Positions 9,787 to 18,929 of a stretch of 26,116 nt of DNA are shown here, in pieces (position 1 is the stretch's first letter; every line of letters begins with the position of its first letter). The DNA comes from Pseudomonadota bacterium (GTDB taxonomy: Bacteria > Pseudomonadota > Gammaproteobacteria > Steroidobacterales > Steroidobacteraceae). A model generated the notes under the pieces. The model saw only the letters and a list, made by a program, of their open reading frames with translations. It was not told the origin of the DNA and made no database searches. The DNA lies in assembly GCA_023423065.1 (NCBI GenBank), contig JAFAGC010000002.1, positions 1-26,116 of the forward strand, given 5' to 3'. Made by a program: the position numbers and the translations under genes.

Positions 9787-11190
9787 TCACTGGCTCTTTT
9801 CGTAGGCCTGCATGATCGTCGCGTATTTCGTGATCATGTTGGGCACTTCCCAGTCGGGCAGTTTTCCGGCGCGCACGTAGCCGAGGAAGTTGCGCGTCAC
9901 CTGCGTGAAGTGCGCTTCGTGTCCGTCATGGTATTTGTCGGGTACGACCACGATGTAGTGATCGCCTTCTCGCTGCACGTCGACGCCGGGCCAGGTCCTG
10001 GCGACGTCCTGCATCGCCAGCATCAGCGCCTTCTGGTGCTGCGCCGGCGTCACCGACGGCGCGCGCTCGATGTACAACACAGGGCGGTAACCCTGCTCCG
10101 CCCCCTGCCGGATCGTGAGCGACGCGCGGGTGCCGCGCATCACGGAGAAGTGCGTGTCGCCCGCGCCGGGCGGCGCCTCGAACTCCCAGGTCACCGACAC
10201 CCGCGCGTGCACGCCTTTGAGGGTATACGTGAATTCGCCGTTCGACGGCGCGTGCAACACGCCGTCCTTGATGTACGGCGTCAGGAATCCCGGAAACTCC
10301 TTCGCGCCGGTCACGCGCCCGAACTGCTCGAGTGTGAGCGGCGTCGTCCAGCGCCGCGCGCTCAGCACCTTCGCATCCGACGGCGACAACACGACACCCG
10401 GAAACGCCTCCCACTGCACGAGATCGACGAGGTGCGTCGTGACGTCCACGATGCCGGCGCCCTGCTGCTCCGGATCGAAGAACCATTGCGGCCGCTTGAG
10501 CTGCGCGCCCGCGACCACCTTCGAGAAGTTGTGCACGCTGATCTTCGTGATCGCCGGATTCTCGGGCGTGCCCTTCTCGAGCGTGCCGAACAACGAGCGA
10601 TGCTGCGAGAGCGCGCGTTGCAGCATCGTCGTGATCTCGAACCGCTCGGTCATGATGTCGTATACCAGCACGCCGCGCGCCTCGGCGGCGGCGAAATTCT
10701 TCTGCAGCGCCCGCAGCTGCGCCGGCTTGATGATCATCGGCTTGTCCGCCAGCACGTGCATGCCGGCATGGATGCCGCGGCCGATGTATTCGGACTTGCG
10801 CGCATTGTTGCCCGACAACACGAGCACCGTGGGATGCTCGAGCCTGGGCGGCGAATCGAACGCGCCCAGCGCCTTGTCGACGTAATCGGCGCCGGTGTAG
10901 ACCTGCTCCACCCAGCGCGTGGGATCCTCCGCGCGCGAGTTGAAACTCTCGATGCGCTTCAGATGCTGATCGAGATCGTCGCCCTGCGGTGCGAAGACCC
11001 GCACGACGGGCGACACGCCGGGCAGCGCGAACTTCTGCACCAGCGCGGCATGGAAATGCCCGGGTTCGAGGGTGACCAGCTGAACGGGATTCTGCTTGCC
11101 GCCGGCCTGCTCGTCGCTCGCGAGCGCGGCGAGCGGCGGGAAAATGACGGCCGCCACGAGGGCGGCCGTTATCTTCCAGGAACGTTTCAT
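9787..11190 (-). CDS. Exported Gfo/Idh/MocA-family oxidoreductase with putative C-terminal oxidoreductase domain
   Basis: A 467-residue protein with a Sec-type signal peptide (MKRSWKITAALVAAVIFPPL... to about residue 24). The mature N-terminus opens QLVTLEPGHFHAALVQK, followed by a Rossmann-like half with ADKPMIIKP, where canonical family members have EKP; the lysine is kept. A second alpha/beta half follows, with GAGIVDVTTHLVDLVQWEAFPG. Family members oxidise or isomerise sugars and related compounds with tightly bound NAD(P). The start ATG overlaps the last base of the upstream gene's TAA stop (TAATG), showing translational coupling. The two are probably one system acting on an extracytoplasmic or envelope sugar; the substrate is unknown. 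Confidence 0.85.
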   Translation of the reverse strand: MKRSWKITAALVAAVIFPPLAALASDEQAGGKQNPVQLVTLEPGHFHAALVQKFALPGVSPVVRVFAPQGDDLDQHLKRIESFNSRAEDPTRWVEQVYTGADYVDKALGAFDSPPRLEHPTVLVLSGNNARKSEYIGRGIHAGMHVLADKPMIIKPAQLRALQKNFAAAEARGVLVYDIMTERFEITTMLQRALSQHRSLFGTLEKGTPENPAITKISVHNFSKVVAGAQLKRPQWFFDPEQQGAGIVDVTTHLVDLVQWEAFPGVVLSPSDAKVLSARRWTTPLTLEQFGRVTGAKEFPGFLTPYIKDGVLHAPSNGEFTYTLKGVHARVSVTWEFEAPPGAGDTHFSVMRGTRASLTIRQGAEQGYRPVLYIERAPSVTPAQHQKALMLAMQDVARTWPGVDVQREGDHYIVVVPDKYHDGHEAHFTQVTRNFLGYVRAGKLPDWEVPNMITKYATIMQAYEKSQ

Positions 11191-12548
11191 TACGCCTTCG
11201 CCATCCGCAGCGCGCCGTACGGTCCGCGCTCCTCGCGGGTCAGCATGGCGTTCGCCTCGGCGTCGTTCTTGAACTTCTCGGCCTTCGGATCCCACTCGAG
11301 CGGACGGCCGAGTTTCATCGCGATCCAGCTCACGATGCACGCGGAGTTGCTGCGATGCGCGATGTCCGCCGGCGCGAGCGGCGCCTTGCGCGAATGGACG
11401 CTCTCTAGCCAGTTCTTGTGATGCGACTTGCTCACCGGCAGGCGCACCGACAGTCCCTTCTCGTCGAGCAGCTTCGGATCGCTGGCGTCGAGCGGCAGGG
11501 ACGCCTTCTGCCCCGCGGTCGGATCGCTCGAGGTCGCGGCACCTTCGCCGCGCGAGACCCAGATCCAGCCTTCGTCGCCGATAAACTTGAGGCCGTTCGG
11601 ATTCTTGTCCGTGACGTGCACCGTGACGCCCTTCGGATACTCCAGCGTCACGTCGTAGGCACCGTGCACGTTCCAGATGCGATCCGGATCCGGGAACTCG
11701 CCGCGGCCCGAGACCTTCGTCGGGCCGGTGTGTTCGCAGTTGAGCGCCCAGTGCATCGTGTCGTAGTGATGCGAGCCCCATCCGGTGATCATGCCGAGAC
11801 AGTACGCATCGTTGCGCAGCCAGCCCGGTCGGCTGTAGTCGCCGCGCGGATGTACGCGCATCTCGGTGTAGTATCCAAACGACGTCGGGCCTAACCACTG
11901 GCTGAAATCGAGATTCGCCGGGATCGCCTCGGGCGGCGCGTTGGGCGCGGTCGGGTCCGTCGGCAATCCGATCTCGACGCGCTGGATCTTGCCTGCGCGG
12001 CCCGAACGCACGAGCTCGGCGGCGCGGCGGAACTGCTCCCACGAACGCTGCTGGCTGCCGACCTGCAGGATGCGGCCCTTGCGGCGCACCGCGTCGCGCA
12101 GGATCACGCCTTCGGCGTGCGTCATCGTGAACGGCTTCTGCAGGTAAACATCCTTGCCCGCGTTGACCGCCGCGAGCGCGGGCTCCGCGTGCCAGTGATC
12201 GGGCGTGCTGATGACGACGGCGTCGATGTCGCGCCGGGCGATCATCTCGCGATAGTTCTGGTAGGTATCGATCTTCGGCACGCCGATGCCGCGCTCGGTG
12301 TACGACTCGCCGGCCTTCTTGACGCCGTCGGTGATGCGGTTCGTGTCGAGGTCGCATACCGCGACGAAGTCCGCGAGCCCGGACTTCATGACTCCCGGCA
12401 TGTCGTGGCTGAGCGCGATGCGGCCGCAGCCGATCTGGCCCACCCGGATGCGGTTGTTCGCGCCCCAGACGCGCGAGGGAACGATCATGGGAGCCGCGAT
12501 CGCACCCAGGGCGACGCCGCGCACGAGGTTTCGGCGAGTAATCTTCAT
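11190..12548 (-). CDS. Tat-exported Gfo/Idh/MocA-family oxidoreductase
   Basis: A 452-residue protein. The N-terminus MKITRRNLVRGVALGAIAAP has a twin-arginine motif and hydrophobic core typical of Tat export, which suits a protein exported with its dinucleotide bound. The Rossmann domain shows VGQIGCGRIA, TPDHWHAEPALAA and YLQKPFTMT (QKP in place of the usual EKP). The C-terminal half has HHYDTMHWALNCE, which fits the catalytic/substrate region of the glucose-fructose oxidoreductase-like and Planctomycete/Bacteroidetes-type members. It is first in a coupled pair. A TATACT box at 12581-12586 (minus strand), about 33 bp upstream of the ATG, could be a -10; the -35 is weak. Confidence 0.9.
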   Translation of the reverse strand: MKITRRNLVRGVALGAIAAPMIVPSRVWGANNRIRVGQIGCGRIALSHDMPGVMKSGLADFVAVCDLDTNRITDGVKKAGESYTERGIGVPKIDTYQNYREMIARRDIDAVVISTPDHWHAEPALAAVNAGKDVYLQKPFTMTHAEGVILRDAVRRKGRILQVGSQQRSWEQFRRAAELVRSGRAGKIQRVEIGLPTDPTAPNAPPEAIPANLDFSQWLGPTSFGYYTEMRVHPRGDYSRPGWLRNDAYCLGMITGWGSHHYDTMHWALNCEHTGPTKVSGRGEFPDPDRIWNVHGAYDVTLEYPKGVTVHVTDKNPNGLKFIGDEGWIWVSRGEGAATSSDPTAGQKASLPLDASDPKLLDEKGLSVRLPVSKSHHKNWLESVHSRKAPLAPADIAHRSNSACIVSWIAMKLGRPLEWDPKAEKFKNDAEANAMLTREERGPYGALRMAKA

Positions 12549-12631
12549 GTCATCAGTCCGCGTGATTGGAAGGGTGGCCGAGTATATTCGCCGCCCGGCG
12601 CGGAAGTCTCCCGCGAAAATCCGTTACTGGT

Positions 12632-12649
12632 CCCGCGGTCCCTCGCGGG
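12632..12649 (-). terminator. Hairpin after the efflux permease gene, weak terminator candidate
   Basis: CCCGCG-GTCCCT-CGCGGG is a 6-bp GC stem with a 6-nt loop, 7 bp beyond the permease stop codon and before the next minus-strand gene. It lacks a following U-run, so it is not a classical intrinsic terminator. Confidence 0.3.
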
Positions 12650-12656
12650 GCAAGGG

Positions 12657-13889
12657 CTACTCGTACCGCAGCGCTTCGATGGGATCCAGGCGCGCGGCCT
12701 TGCGGGCGGGATACAAGCCGAATATCACGCCCACCCCCGCGCTCACGGCGAGCGCGATGACGACGATGTCGGTCCGCGTCACCATCGACCAGCCGAATTT
12801 CGCGGCGAGGAGCTGGCCGATGCCGATGCCGAGCAACACGCCGATCACGCCGCCGATCGCGGCCAGCGCCAGCGCCTCGATGAGGAACTGCGCCATGATG
12901 TCGGCCGGCTGCGCACCCACGGCCATGCGAATGCCGATCTCACGGGTTCGCTCGGTGACCGACACCAGCATGATATTCATGACCCCGATGCCGCCAACAA
13001 TAAGAGACACGAGCGCGATCGACGCCAACAGCGTCGTCATGGTCTGCGTGGTCGAGGTCAACATGCTGGTCATCTCGGCCATGCTGCTGGTCGAGAAATC
13101 GTCTTCATCGTCGGGACCGAGCCGGTGGCGCTCGCGCAGCAGCGCGGCGATCTCCACGCGCGCGCGCGGAATGGCCTCGGCGGACACGGCGCTCACGAAG
13201 ATGCGGCCCGGCACGAACTTGCCGAGCCCGCGCTGCATGCGTTGCTGGAACGCGGACAGCGGGATGATGATCACGTCGTCCTGGTCCTGACCCATGCCGT
13301 TCTGACCCTTCGGCGCGAGCACGCCGATGATGGTGAACGGAGCGTCGCGGATGCGCACGACCTGGCCGACCGGATCCACGCCCGGGCCGAAGAGATTTTC
13401 CGCCGCGGTCTTGCCGATCACCGCGTTCTTCGCGGCGCCCGCCTGGTCGGAGGCCGAGAGCGGCTGGCCGCTTTCGACGGGCCAGTTGCGGATCGTGAAC
13501 CACTCCGGCGTCGTGCCCGACACCTGCGTGTTCCAGGTGTTCGTCTCCGAGATCACGGGCTGGCTCGCGCTCATCTGGGGCGCGGCCGCGAGCACCGAGG
13601 GCAGCTCGGTCTGGATCGCGCGCAGGTCTTCCCACGTGATCGTCGGCTGCGAACCGAATCCGCCACGACCGCCCGGACCCGAGCTCGAGCCCGAGAACAA
13701 CATCACGACGTTGGTGCCCGCGCCCTCGATCGAGCTCTGGATGCGCGACTTCGCGCCCTCGCCGATCGACACCATGCAGATGACCGCCGCGACGCCGATG
13801 ATGATGCCGAGCGCGGTGAGGAACGATCGCATCTTGTTCCGGCGCAGCGCGCGCGCCGCGAGTCGCAGAGTTTCGCTCGCGGAGATCAT
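12657..13889 (-). CDS. MacB-type ABC transporter permease
   Basis: A 410-residue protein: an N-terminal membrane segment after NKMRSFLTALGIIIGVAAV, a large periplasmic MacB core domain (about 45-280) and three C-terminal FtsX-type membrane segments, with the VTERTREIGIRMAVGAQ coupling motif facing the ATPase and LYPARKAARLDPIEALRYE at the end. MacB-type proteins are mechanotransmitters that push substrates such as macrolides, peptides or lipid-linked toxins through a MacA-TolC conduit. Here permease and ATPase are separate genes, unlike E. coli MacB. A glycine-rich insert (GSSSGPGGRGGFG) lies in the periplasmic part. The start overlaps the ATPase stop by 4 nt (ATGA). Confidence 0.93.
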   Translation of the reverse strand: MISASETLRLAARALRRNKMRSFLTALGIIIGVAAVICMVSIGEGAKSRIQSSIEGAGTNVVMLFSGSSSGPGGRGGFGSQPTITWEDLRAIQTELPSVLAAAPQMSASQPVISETNTWNTQVSGTTPEWFTIRNWPVESGQPLSASDQAGAAKNAVIGKTAAENLFGPGVDPVGQVVRIRDAPFTIIGVLAPKGQNGMGQDQDDVIIIPLSAFQQRMQRGLGKFVPGRIFVSAVSAEAIPRARVEIAALLRERHRLGPDDEDDFSTSSMAEMTSMLTSTTQTMTTLLASIALVSLIVGGIGVMNIMLVSVTERTREIGIRMAVGAQPADIMAQFLIEALALAAIGGVIGVLLGIGIGQLLAAKFGWSMVTRTDIVVIALAVSAGVGVIFGLYPARKAARLDPIEALRYE

Positions 13890-14617
13890 GATGCCTGTGC
13901 CTCCATGCGCGCCTGCACTTCGGCGTGCAGCAGCGGTTGCTGGCGCACGTCGCTGATGATCGCGCCGTCCTTGAGCAGTAGTTTGCGCGCCGCGTAGGCG
14001 GCGATGTCCGGTTCGTGAGTCACGAACACGATGGTCATGCCGGAGGCCTGCAGTTCGGTCAGCAGCTTCATGATCTCGATGCTGGTGGCCGAATCGAGAT
14101 TACCCGTGGGCTCGTCCGCGAGGATCAATGGCGGACGCGTGACCAGCGCGCGCGCGATCGCGACGCGCTGCTGCTGGCCGCCCGAAAGCTGTGAGGGATG
14201 ATGATTGTGGCGATGGCCGAGACCGACGCGGTCGAGCGCTTCCTTCGCGCGCTTGTGCCGCTCCGCCGGCGGCACCTTCGCGTAGATCAGCGGTAGCTCG
14301 ACGTTCTCCGCCGCGGTGGTGCGCCTCAACAGGTTGAAGTTCTGGAACACGAATCCGATGAACTCGTTGCGCACGCGCGCGAGTTCGATGCGCGAGAGCT
14401 GCGCGACGTCGCGATCCGCGAGCTTGTAGCTGCCGCGCGTGGGCGAATCGAGGCAGCCCAGGATGTTCATGAGCGTCGACTTGCCCGAACCCGACGAACC
14501 CGAGATCGCGACGAACTCGCCCTTGTCGATGTCGAGGTTCACGTCGTGCAGCGCGGCGAACTCGGAGTCGCCCGACTGGTAGACCTTCGCCAGATTGCGC
14601 AGCTCGATGAGCGCCAT
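13886..14617 (-). CDS. MacB/LolD-type ABC transporter ATP-binding protein
   Basis: A 243-residue ATPase with Walker A (GSSGSGKST), a Q-loop in FVFQNFNLL, the signature LSGGQQQRVAIARAL, Walker B (LILADEPT), the D-loop GNLDSATS and the H-loop VTHEPD. This pattern is that of the LolD/MacB subgroup, which powers tripartite efflux or lipoprotein release. It begins 5 nt after the adaptor gene's stop and overlaps the permease start by 4 nt, giving a tight adaptor-ATPase-permease operon. Confidence 0.95.
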   Translation of the reverse strand: MALIELRNLAKVYQSGDSEFAALHDVNLDIDKGEFVAISGSSGSGKSTLMNILGCLDSPTRGSYKLADRDVAQLSRIELARVRNEFIGFVFQNFNLLRRTTAAENVELPLIYAKVPPAERHKRAKEALDRVGLGHRHNHHPSQLSGGQQQRVAIARALVTRPPLILADEPTGNLDSATSIEIMKLLTELQASGMTIVFVTHEPDIAAYAARKLLLKDGAIISDVRQQPLLHAEVQARMEAQAS

Positions 14618-14622
14618 GGTGG

Positions 14623-15912
14623 TCAGAGGATCCTGAAGCCGCCGCGCGGGCCGCCGCGCTGTTGTCCGGGGTTGGCGCCCGCCATCGAGACGATGACGTT
14701 TTCGCCTTCCTCGAGATCTCCGCCGGTGATCTCGGTCACGCGACCATCGGAGATGCCGACCGTGACCTGTCGCGGCTGCGGCTTGCCGTTCACGAGCACA
14801 TGGATGGTTCGCTGCGCCTGCGCGCCGGCGGCATCGCCGCCACCCTCCGGTCCGCGCCGCGGGCGATTGCCGGCGTTCGCACCGCCGACGCCCGGCGCGC
14901 GCTGCGCGCCCGCACCCGGGCCGCCGAACCCTTCGGGACGAAAGCGCAACGCGGCATTCGGCACGCTGATCGCGTTTTCGCGACGATCGGTGACCACGGT
15001 CACGGTCGCGGTCATGCCGGGCTTGAGTTTGAGTTCTTCGTTCGCGACGTCGATGACCGCGTCGTACGTCACGACGTTCTGCACCACCTGCGGCGCGTTG
15101 CGGATGTCGCGGATCTTTCCGCGGAACGGCTCGCCGGGATACGCATCGACCGTGAACGTCACGGGCATGCCCGGCTCGAGCCGGCCGATGTCGGACTCCG
15201 CGACGTTGGTGTGGACTTCCATCGCGCGCAGATCCTGCGCGATCGTGAAGATGACCGGCGCCTGCAACGAAGCCGCGACCGTCTGACCCACGTTCACCGC
15301 GCGCGAGATCACGACGCCGTCGGTGGGCGAAACGATGTCCGTGTAACGCAGGTTCGTGCGGGCCTGATCGAGCGAGGCCCTGGCCTGCGCGAGCTGCCCC
15401 TTCGCCTGTTCGACCGACGCGCGCGCCGCGCGCGCATTCGATACCGCGGTGTCGCGTTCGGTCTCCGAGATCAGCCGCTGCTCGAACACTTCGCTCGCGC
15501 GTCGGGCCTGGCGCTCGGCGTCCTCGGCCGTGACCTCGAGCCGCGAGACGTTCGCACGCGCCGCGGTGACGTTCGCTTCCGCCTGCACGACCGCGGCCTG
15601 GAACAGCGAGGGATCGATCTTCGCGATCTTCTCGCCCTTCTTCACTTTCGAATTGAAGTCCGCGAACAGCTCCTGGATGCGGCCCGACACCTGGCTGCCG
15701 ACGTCGACGGTCACGACGGCCTGCAGGCTGCCCGACGTGCTGACGCGGGAAACGATGTCGCCGCGTTCGACGAGGGCGGTCTGGAATTCAGGCGCATTCG
15801 CGTCGCCGGATGTACAGCGCCACAGGCCGAGTAAAACGAGCAGGACGATTGCGATCAGCCAGACGAGGCGTGAGCGAGTTATTTGTTTGAGCAAAGTCGT
15901 TATCCGATCCAA
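14623..15912 (-). CDS. MacA-type periplasmic adaptor (membrane fusion protein)
   Basis: A 429-residue protein with one N-terminal membrane anchor (about 13-32, SRLVWLIAIVLLVLLGLW), split lipoyl-like halves (VDVGSQVSGRIQELFADFNS and SPTDGVVISRAVNVGQTV), a long alpha-helical hairpin rich in Ala, Arg and Glu between them, then beta-barrel and membrane-proximal domains. It links the inner-membrane pump to an outer-membrane channel such as TolC, which is not encoded here. A Gly/Pro/Arg-rich low-complexity insertion (about 330-370) and a Gly/Arg tail are unusual. The start appears to be TTG (complement of 15910-15912); no ATG exists before the membrane segment. It is the first gene of the operon. 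Confidence 0.92.
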   Translation of the reverse strand: MDRITTLLKQITRSRLVWLIAIVLLVLLGLWRCTSGDANAPEFQTALVERGDIVSRVSTSGSLQAVVTVDVGSQVSGRIQELFADFNSKVKKGEKIAKIDPSLFQAAVVQAEANVTAARANVSRLEVTAEDAERQARRASEVFEQRLISETERDTAVSNARAARASVEQAKGQLAQARASLDQARTNLRYTDIVSPTDGVVISRAVNVGQTVAASLQAPVIFTIAQDLRAMEVHTNVAESDIGRLEPGMPVTFTVDAYPGEPFRGKIRDIRNAPQVVQNVVTYDAVIDVANEELKLKPGMTATVTVVTDRRENAISVPNAALRFRPEGFGGPGAGAQRAPGVGGANAGNRPRRGPEGGGDAAGAQAQRTIHVLVNGKPQPRQVTVGISDGRVTEITGGDLEEGENVIVSMAGANPGQQRGGPRGGFRIL

Positions 15913-15961
15913 TGAAGCGCTCTACGCGCTCAAGTGTAGATCAGTTCGACCCTTCGTCGTT

Positions 15962-15989
15962 CCGATAAAAGTTGTCGATCGCTTGTCAA
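15962..15989 (-). promoter_or_regulatory. Candidate promoter of the efflux operon
   Basis: A perfect -35 box TTGACA (complement of 15984-15989) overlaps the stop codon of the upstream EAL gene. TATCGG follows at 16-bp spacing (complement of 15962-15967) as a poor -10. A further inverted repeat, AGCGC-TCTAC-GCGCT (15916-15930), lies in the would-be leader. Confidence 0.35.
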
Positions 15990-18631
15990 CCGCCGCGCGC
16001 CTTCGACGTTACGTCGAGGTTGGACGCGTAGCGCGAACGCAATGCGCCGCCGTTCTTCAGCAGCGGCTCGAGATCGCCCACGGGCAAGGGCCGGCTGTGC
16101 AGGTAACCCTGGGACTGATCGCAGCCGAGATTCGCGAGCATTTCGAGTTGTTCGGGCGTTTCGACACCCTCGGCAATCGTCGTCATGTTGAAGGCCTTGC
16201 CGAGCGCGATGATGGTCTGCGCGACCGTGCGGCCGGTGCCGCTGCCGGTGAGCACGTTCACGAACGAACGGTCGATCTTGAGCATGTCGACGGGCAGTTC
16301 CGCGAGCCGGCTCAGCGACGAATAACCCGTGCCGAAGTCGTCGATGGCGACGCGGATGCCGGCCCGGCGCAGCAGGCGAAGTTGTGAGACCGCCGAACTT
16401 ACGTCATCGATCAATACACCTTCTGTTATCTCGATATCGATGCCGACGTTGTCCGCGCGCCATTCGCCGACGAGATCCAGCAGGTGATCGGCGAAGGTCC
16501 GCCGCTTCAGTTGAACCGGCGAAATGTTCACCGCGATGCGGCCCGGCGAAATGCCCGCGCCCTGCCAGCGGCGCAAGTCCGCCGCGGCCTGGCGCAGGAT
16601 CCAGTCGCCCAGGGACACGATCAATCCACTCGATTCGAGCAACGGCAGGAACACGCCCGGCATCACGAGCCCGGCTTCCGGATCGCGCCAGCGGACCAGC
16701 GCTTCGAGCCCGCGCACCTGTCGGGTCTTGATGTCGACCTTGGGTTGATAGTGCAGCTCGAATTCCTGGCGCTCGACGGCGCCGCGCAGCCGATGCTCCA
16801 TCGTCATGCGCGACACCACCGCCGATGAAAGCTCCAGTCGATGCGGCAGGTATTTCTCGCCGGTGCTCTTGGCGCTTCTCAGCGCGGCCTCGGCGTTCTG
16901 CACGAGCGCGTTCGCGTCGTGACCGTTGTCGGGATATCGCGCGAAGCCGCACTTCACGTCGACCGGGATGCCGCGTCCGTCCACCGTGAAAGGGGCGCGG
17001 AAGACTTCAACCACCCGCTCCTGCAGCCAATGGACCGCCTCGTCCTCGTCGCCGTCCGCTTCCATGATGAGCCCGAACGTGCCGCCGCCGAAATGCGCGA
17101 GTAGTTCGGTCGAGTCCATGTGGCGCTTGAGCCGGTCCGCCACCTGCTGCAGCAGCAGGTCGCCCGCATGGCGACCGAAGGAATCGTTCAACGACGACAG
17201 GTGTTCGATGTCGAGCACCACGACCGCCGGCGTGCCGCGCCGCCCGATGCGCGGCTCGAGCGCGCGCACGAGCCGCTCGCAGAACAGGCCGCGTTTCGCG
17301 AGGCCGGTCAGCGGATCGAAGTACGAGAGGAAGCGGACCTCGTCCTCCTTGTGCAGGTACTGCAGCGCGAACGAGAGATTGGCGACCAGTTCGCGCAACA
17401 TGCGGGATTCCTCGTCGCCCACGGCGCCCACGTCGAACGAGGTCAGCATCAGCGCGCCGACCGGCGTGCCGTCGACGACGAGTGGATAGGCGACCACGCT
17501 GCGAAATCCGGAATCCAGCAACGGCGCGCGCGCCGCCAGCGGCATCTCGAGGCTGTTGAGATCGTTGCAGATGAGCGGCGCCGACGTGCGCAGTACGCGG
17601 CCGATGACGCTCGAGTCGTCCCTGGAGCTCTCGGCGATGCTGAACGTGAGTTGCTGCGCCGCCTGGTTGTCGATGCTGCCGGACCACGCCGCGGGACGCG
17701 CGCTGTGCGTGCCGGGCTCGATCAACGCGACCATCGCACTCGCGTAACCGCCGGCCGTGGTCGCGAGCCTGCAAGCCTCGACCAGGATCTCGCTGCGCTG
17801 GCGGATGCGGACCATCGCGCTGTTCACGCCCGAGAGCATCTTGAGCACGCGCGTGAGCCGGCTGATGTGTTTTTCCTGGCGGCGACGCTCCGTGAAGTCG
17901 CGCTCGCTGCCGCGGTAACCGTTCACGTGGCCAGCGTCGTCCAGCAGCACGAGCATGTTGCGTTCGAGCCAGCGATAACTGCCGTTGCGATGCCGCCAGC
18001 GAGCCTGCAGGTTGGTCGCGGTGCGCTGGTTGGGCCCGAGCGTGTGCATCGCGAAATCGAGCGCCGCGAGATCCTCGGGATGCACGTACTGCGAGGCGTT
18101 CGTGCCGAGGATGTCGGAAGGTTGATAGCCGAGGATCTGCCGGACCGATTCGCTGCAGAACGTGAAGCGGCCGTCGCGATCGTGCTCCCAGATCCAGTCC
18201 TGCGAGGTCGCCACGATGTCTCGCAGTTGCTGCTCGAGCGCGCGTTGCTGCCGGCGCGACTGCGCGTCGCTCAACGCGCGCCGCACCGCGGGCGCGAGCC
18301 GTTCGAGGTTGGTCTTGAGGACATAATCGACCGCGCCGCGCTGCAGGGCGTCGATCGCGCGCTCCTCGCCGATCGTGCCGGACAAGAATATGAAGGGGAC
18401 GTCGGGCGCGCGGGACTGCGCCATCTCGAGCGCGCTCAGGCCGTCGAATCCAGGCAGCGTGAAGTCGGAGAGGATTAAGTCAGGTCGCGTCGCTTCCAGC
18501 GCTTCGCGCAGCCCCGATTCGGAGTCCACGCGCGACCACTGGCACGAGAAACCGCCCGCCTCGAGGTGACGGACCGCGATTTCGGCCTCCATCGGCATGT
18601 CTTCGACGAGGATCAACCGGACCGACTGCAT
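15986..18631 (-). CDS. Response regulator REC-PAS-GAF-GGDEF-EAL, probable c-di-GMP phosphodiesterase
   Basis: An 881-residue cytoplasmic protein. The order is REC (about 5-120, phospho-acceptor Asp in LILSDFTLPG), PAS with its PAC region (about 135-255, YRWLERNML), GAF (about 270-425), GGDEF (about 440-600) and EAL (about 615-865). The cyclase motif is degenerate (GGGTF in HFGGGTFGLIM), so diguanylate synthesis is unlikely. The EAL domain keeps EALVRW, VNISPVQL, IDDFGTGYSS and TIAEGVET, expected of an active c-di-GMP phosphodiesterase. The start at 18629-18631 has GGGAGGGAAGGA upstream; an in-frame ATG 12 codons earlier is less likely. It is divergent from a REC-histidine kinase that could be its partner. 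Confidence 0.92.
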   Translation of the reverse strand: MQSVRLILVEDMPMEAEIAVRHLEAGGFSCQWSRVDSESGLREALEATRPDLILSDFTLPGFDGLSALEMAQSRAPDVPFIFLSGTIGEERAIDALQRGAVDYVLKTNLERLAPAVRRALSDAQSRRQQRALEQQLRDIVATSQDWIWEHDRDGRFTFCSESVRQILGYQPSDILGTNASQYVHPEDLAALDFAMHTLGPNQRTATNLQARWRHRNGSYRWLERNMLVLLDDAGHVNGYRGSERDFTERRRQEKHISRLTRVLKMLSGVNSAMVRIRQRSEILVEACRLATTAGGYASAMVALIEPGTHSARPAAWSGSIDNQAAQQLTFSIAESSRDDSSVIGRVLRTSAPLICNDLNSLEMPLAARAPLLDSGFRSVVAYPLVVDGTPVGALMLTSFDVGAVGDEESRMLRELVANLSFALQYLHKEDEVRFLSYFDPLTGLAKRGLFCERLVRALEPRIGRRGTPAVVVLDIEHLSSLNDSFGRHAGDLLLQQVADRLKRHMDSTELLAHFGGGTFGLIMEADGDEDEAVHWLQERVVEVFRAPFTVDGRGIPVDVKCGFARYPDNGHDANALVQNAEAALRSAKSTGEKYLPHRLELSSAVVSRMTMEHRLRGAVERQEFELHYQPKVDIKTRQVRGLEALVRWRDPEAGLVMPGVFLPLLESSGLIVSLGDWILRQAAADLRRWQGAGISPGRIAVNISPVQLKRRTFADHLLDLVGEWRADNVGIDIEITEGVLIDDVSSAVSQLRLLRRAGIRVAIDDFGTGYSSLSRLAELPVDMLKIDRSFVNVLTGSGTGRTVAQTIIALGKAFNMTTIAEGVETPEQLEMLANLGCDQSQGYLHSRPLPVGDLEPLLKNGGALRSRYASNLDVTSKARGG

Positions 18632-18816
18632 GTGTCCTTCCCTCCCCTGACTGTAGTTAGGCTCCAAAGGGGTCTCAGGTCAAGCACTGCGAGGGTGCGA
18701 ATCAACGGAAGTACGCATGTTTGCGCCATCGCGCCCCCGGCACCATCGGCGCGCTAACTAGTACCGACCCGCACTCACGGAGCGCGCGATTTTCACGTGG
18801 GACTCGTCCGACAAGA

Positions 18817-18831
18817 GTTATCAGGCATAAC
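18817..18831. promoter_or_regulatory. Inverted repeat in the divergent signalling intergenic region
   Basis: GTTAT-CAGGC-ATAAC is a perfect 5-bp inverted repeat in the 298-bp gap between the EAL regulator and the kinase. A second palindrome, CGGGG-TG-CCCCG, is at 18849-18860. The gap must hold both divergent promoters; I see no clear -35/-10 pair. The repeats are candidate operator sites only. Confidence 0.3.
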
Positions 18832-18929
18832 CTTAGGGATTTGGACTTCGGGGTGCCCCGGAGGAAACTAGCGCCCAGATCAATGAATCGGGCGCCCACC
18901 CGGAGGTAATTCGTCATTGCGGAGCAAGG

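Noticed and set aside
12117..13997. 626-codon plus-strand frame
   Set aside because: Antisense to the oxidoreductase and the MacB-type permease; rich in Arg, His and Asp, as mirror frames are.
14662..15834. 390-codon plus-strand frame
   Set aside because: Antisense to the adaptor gene, no recognisable domain.
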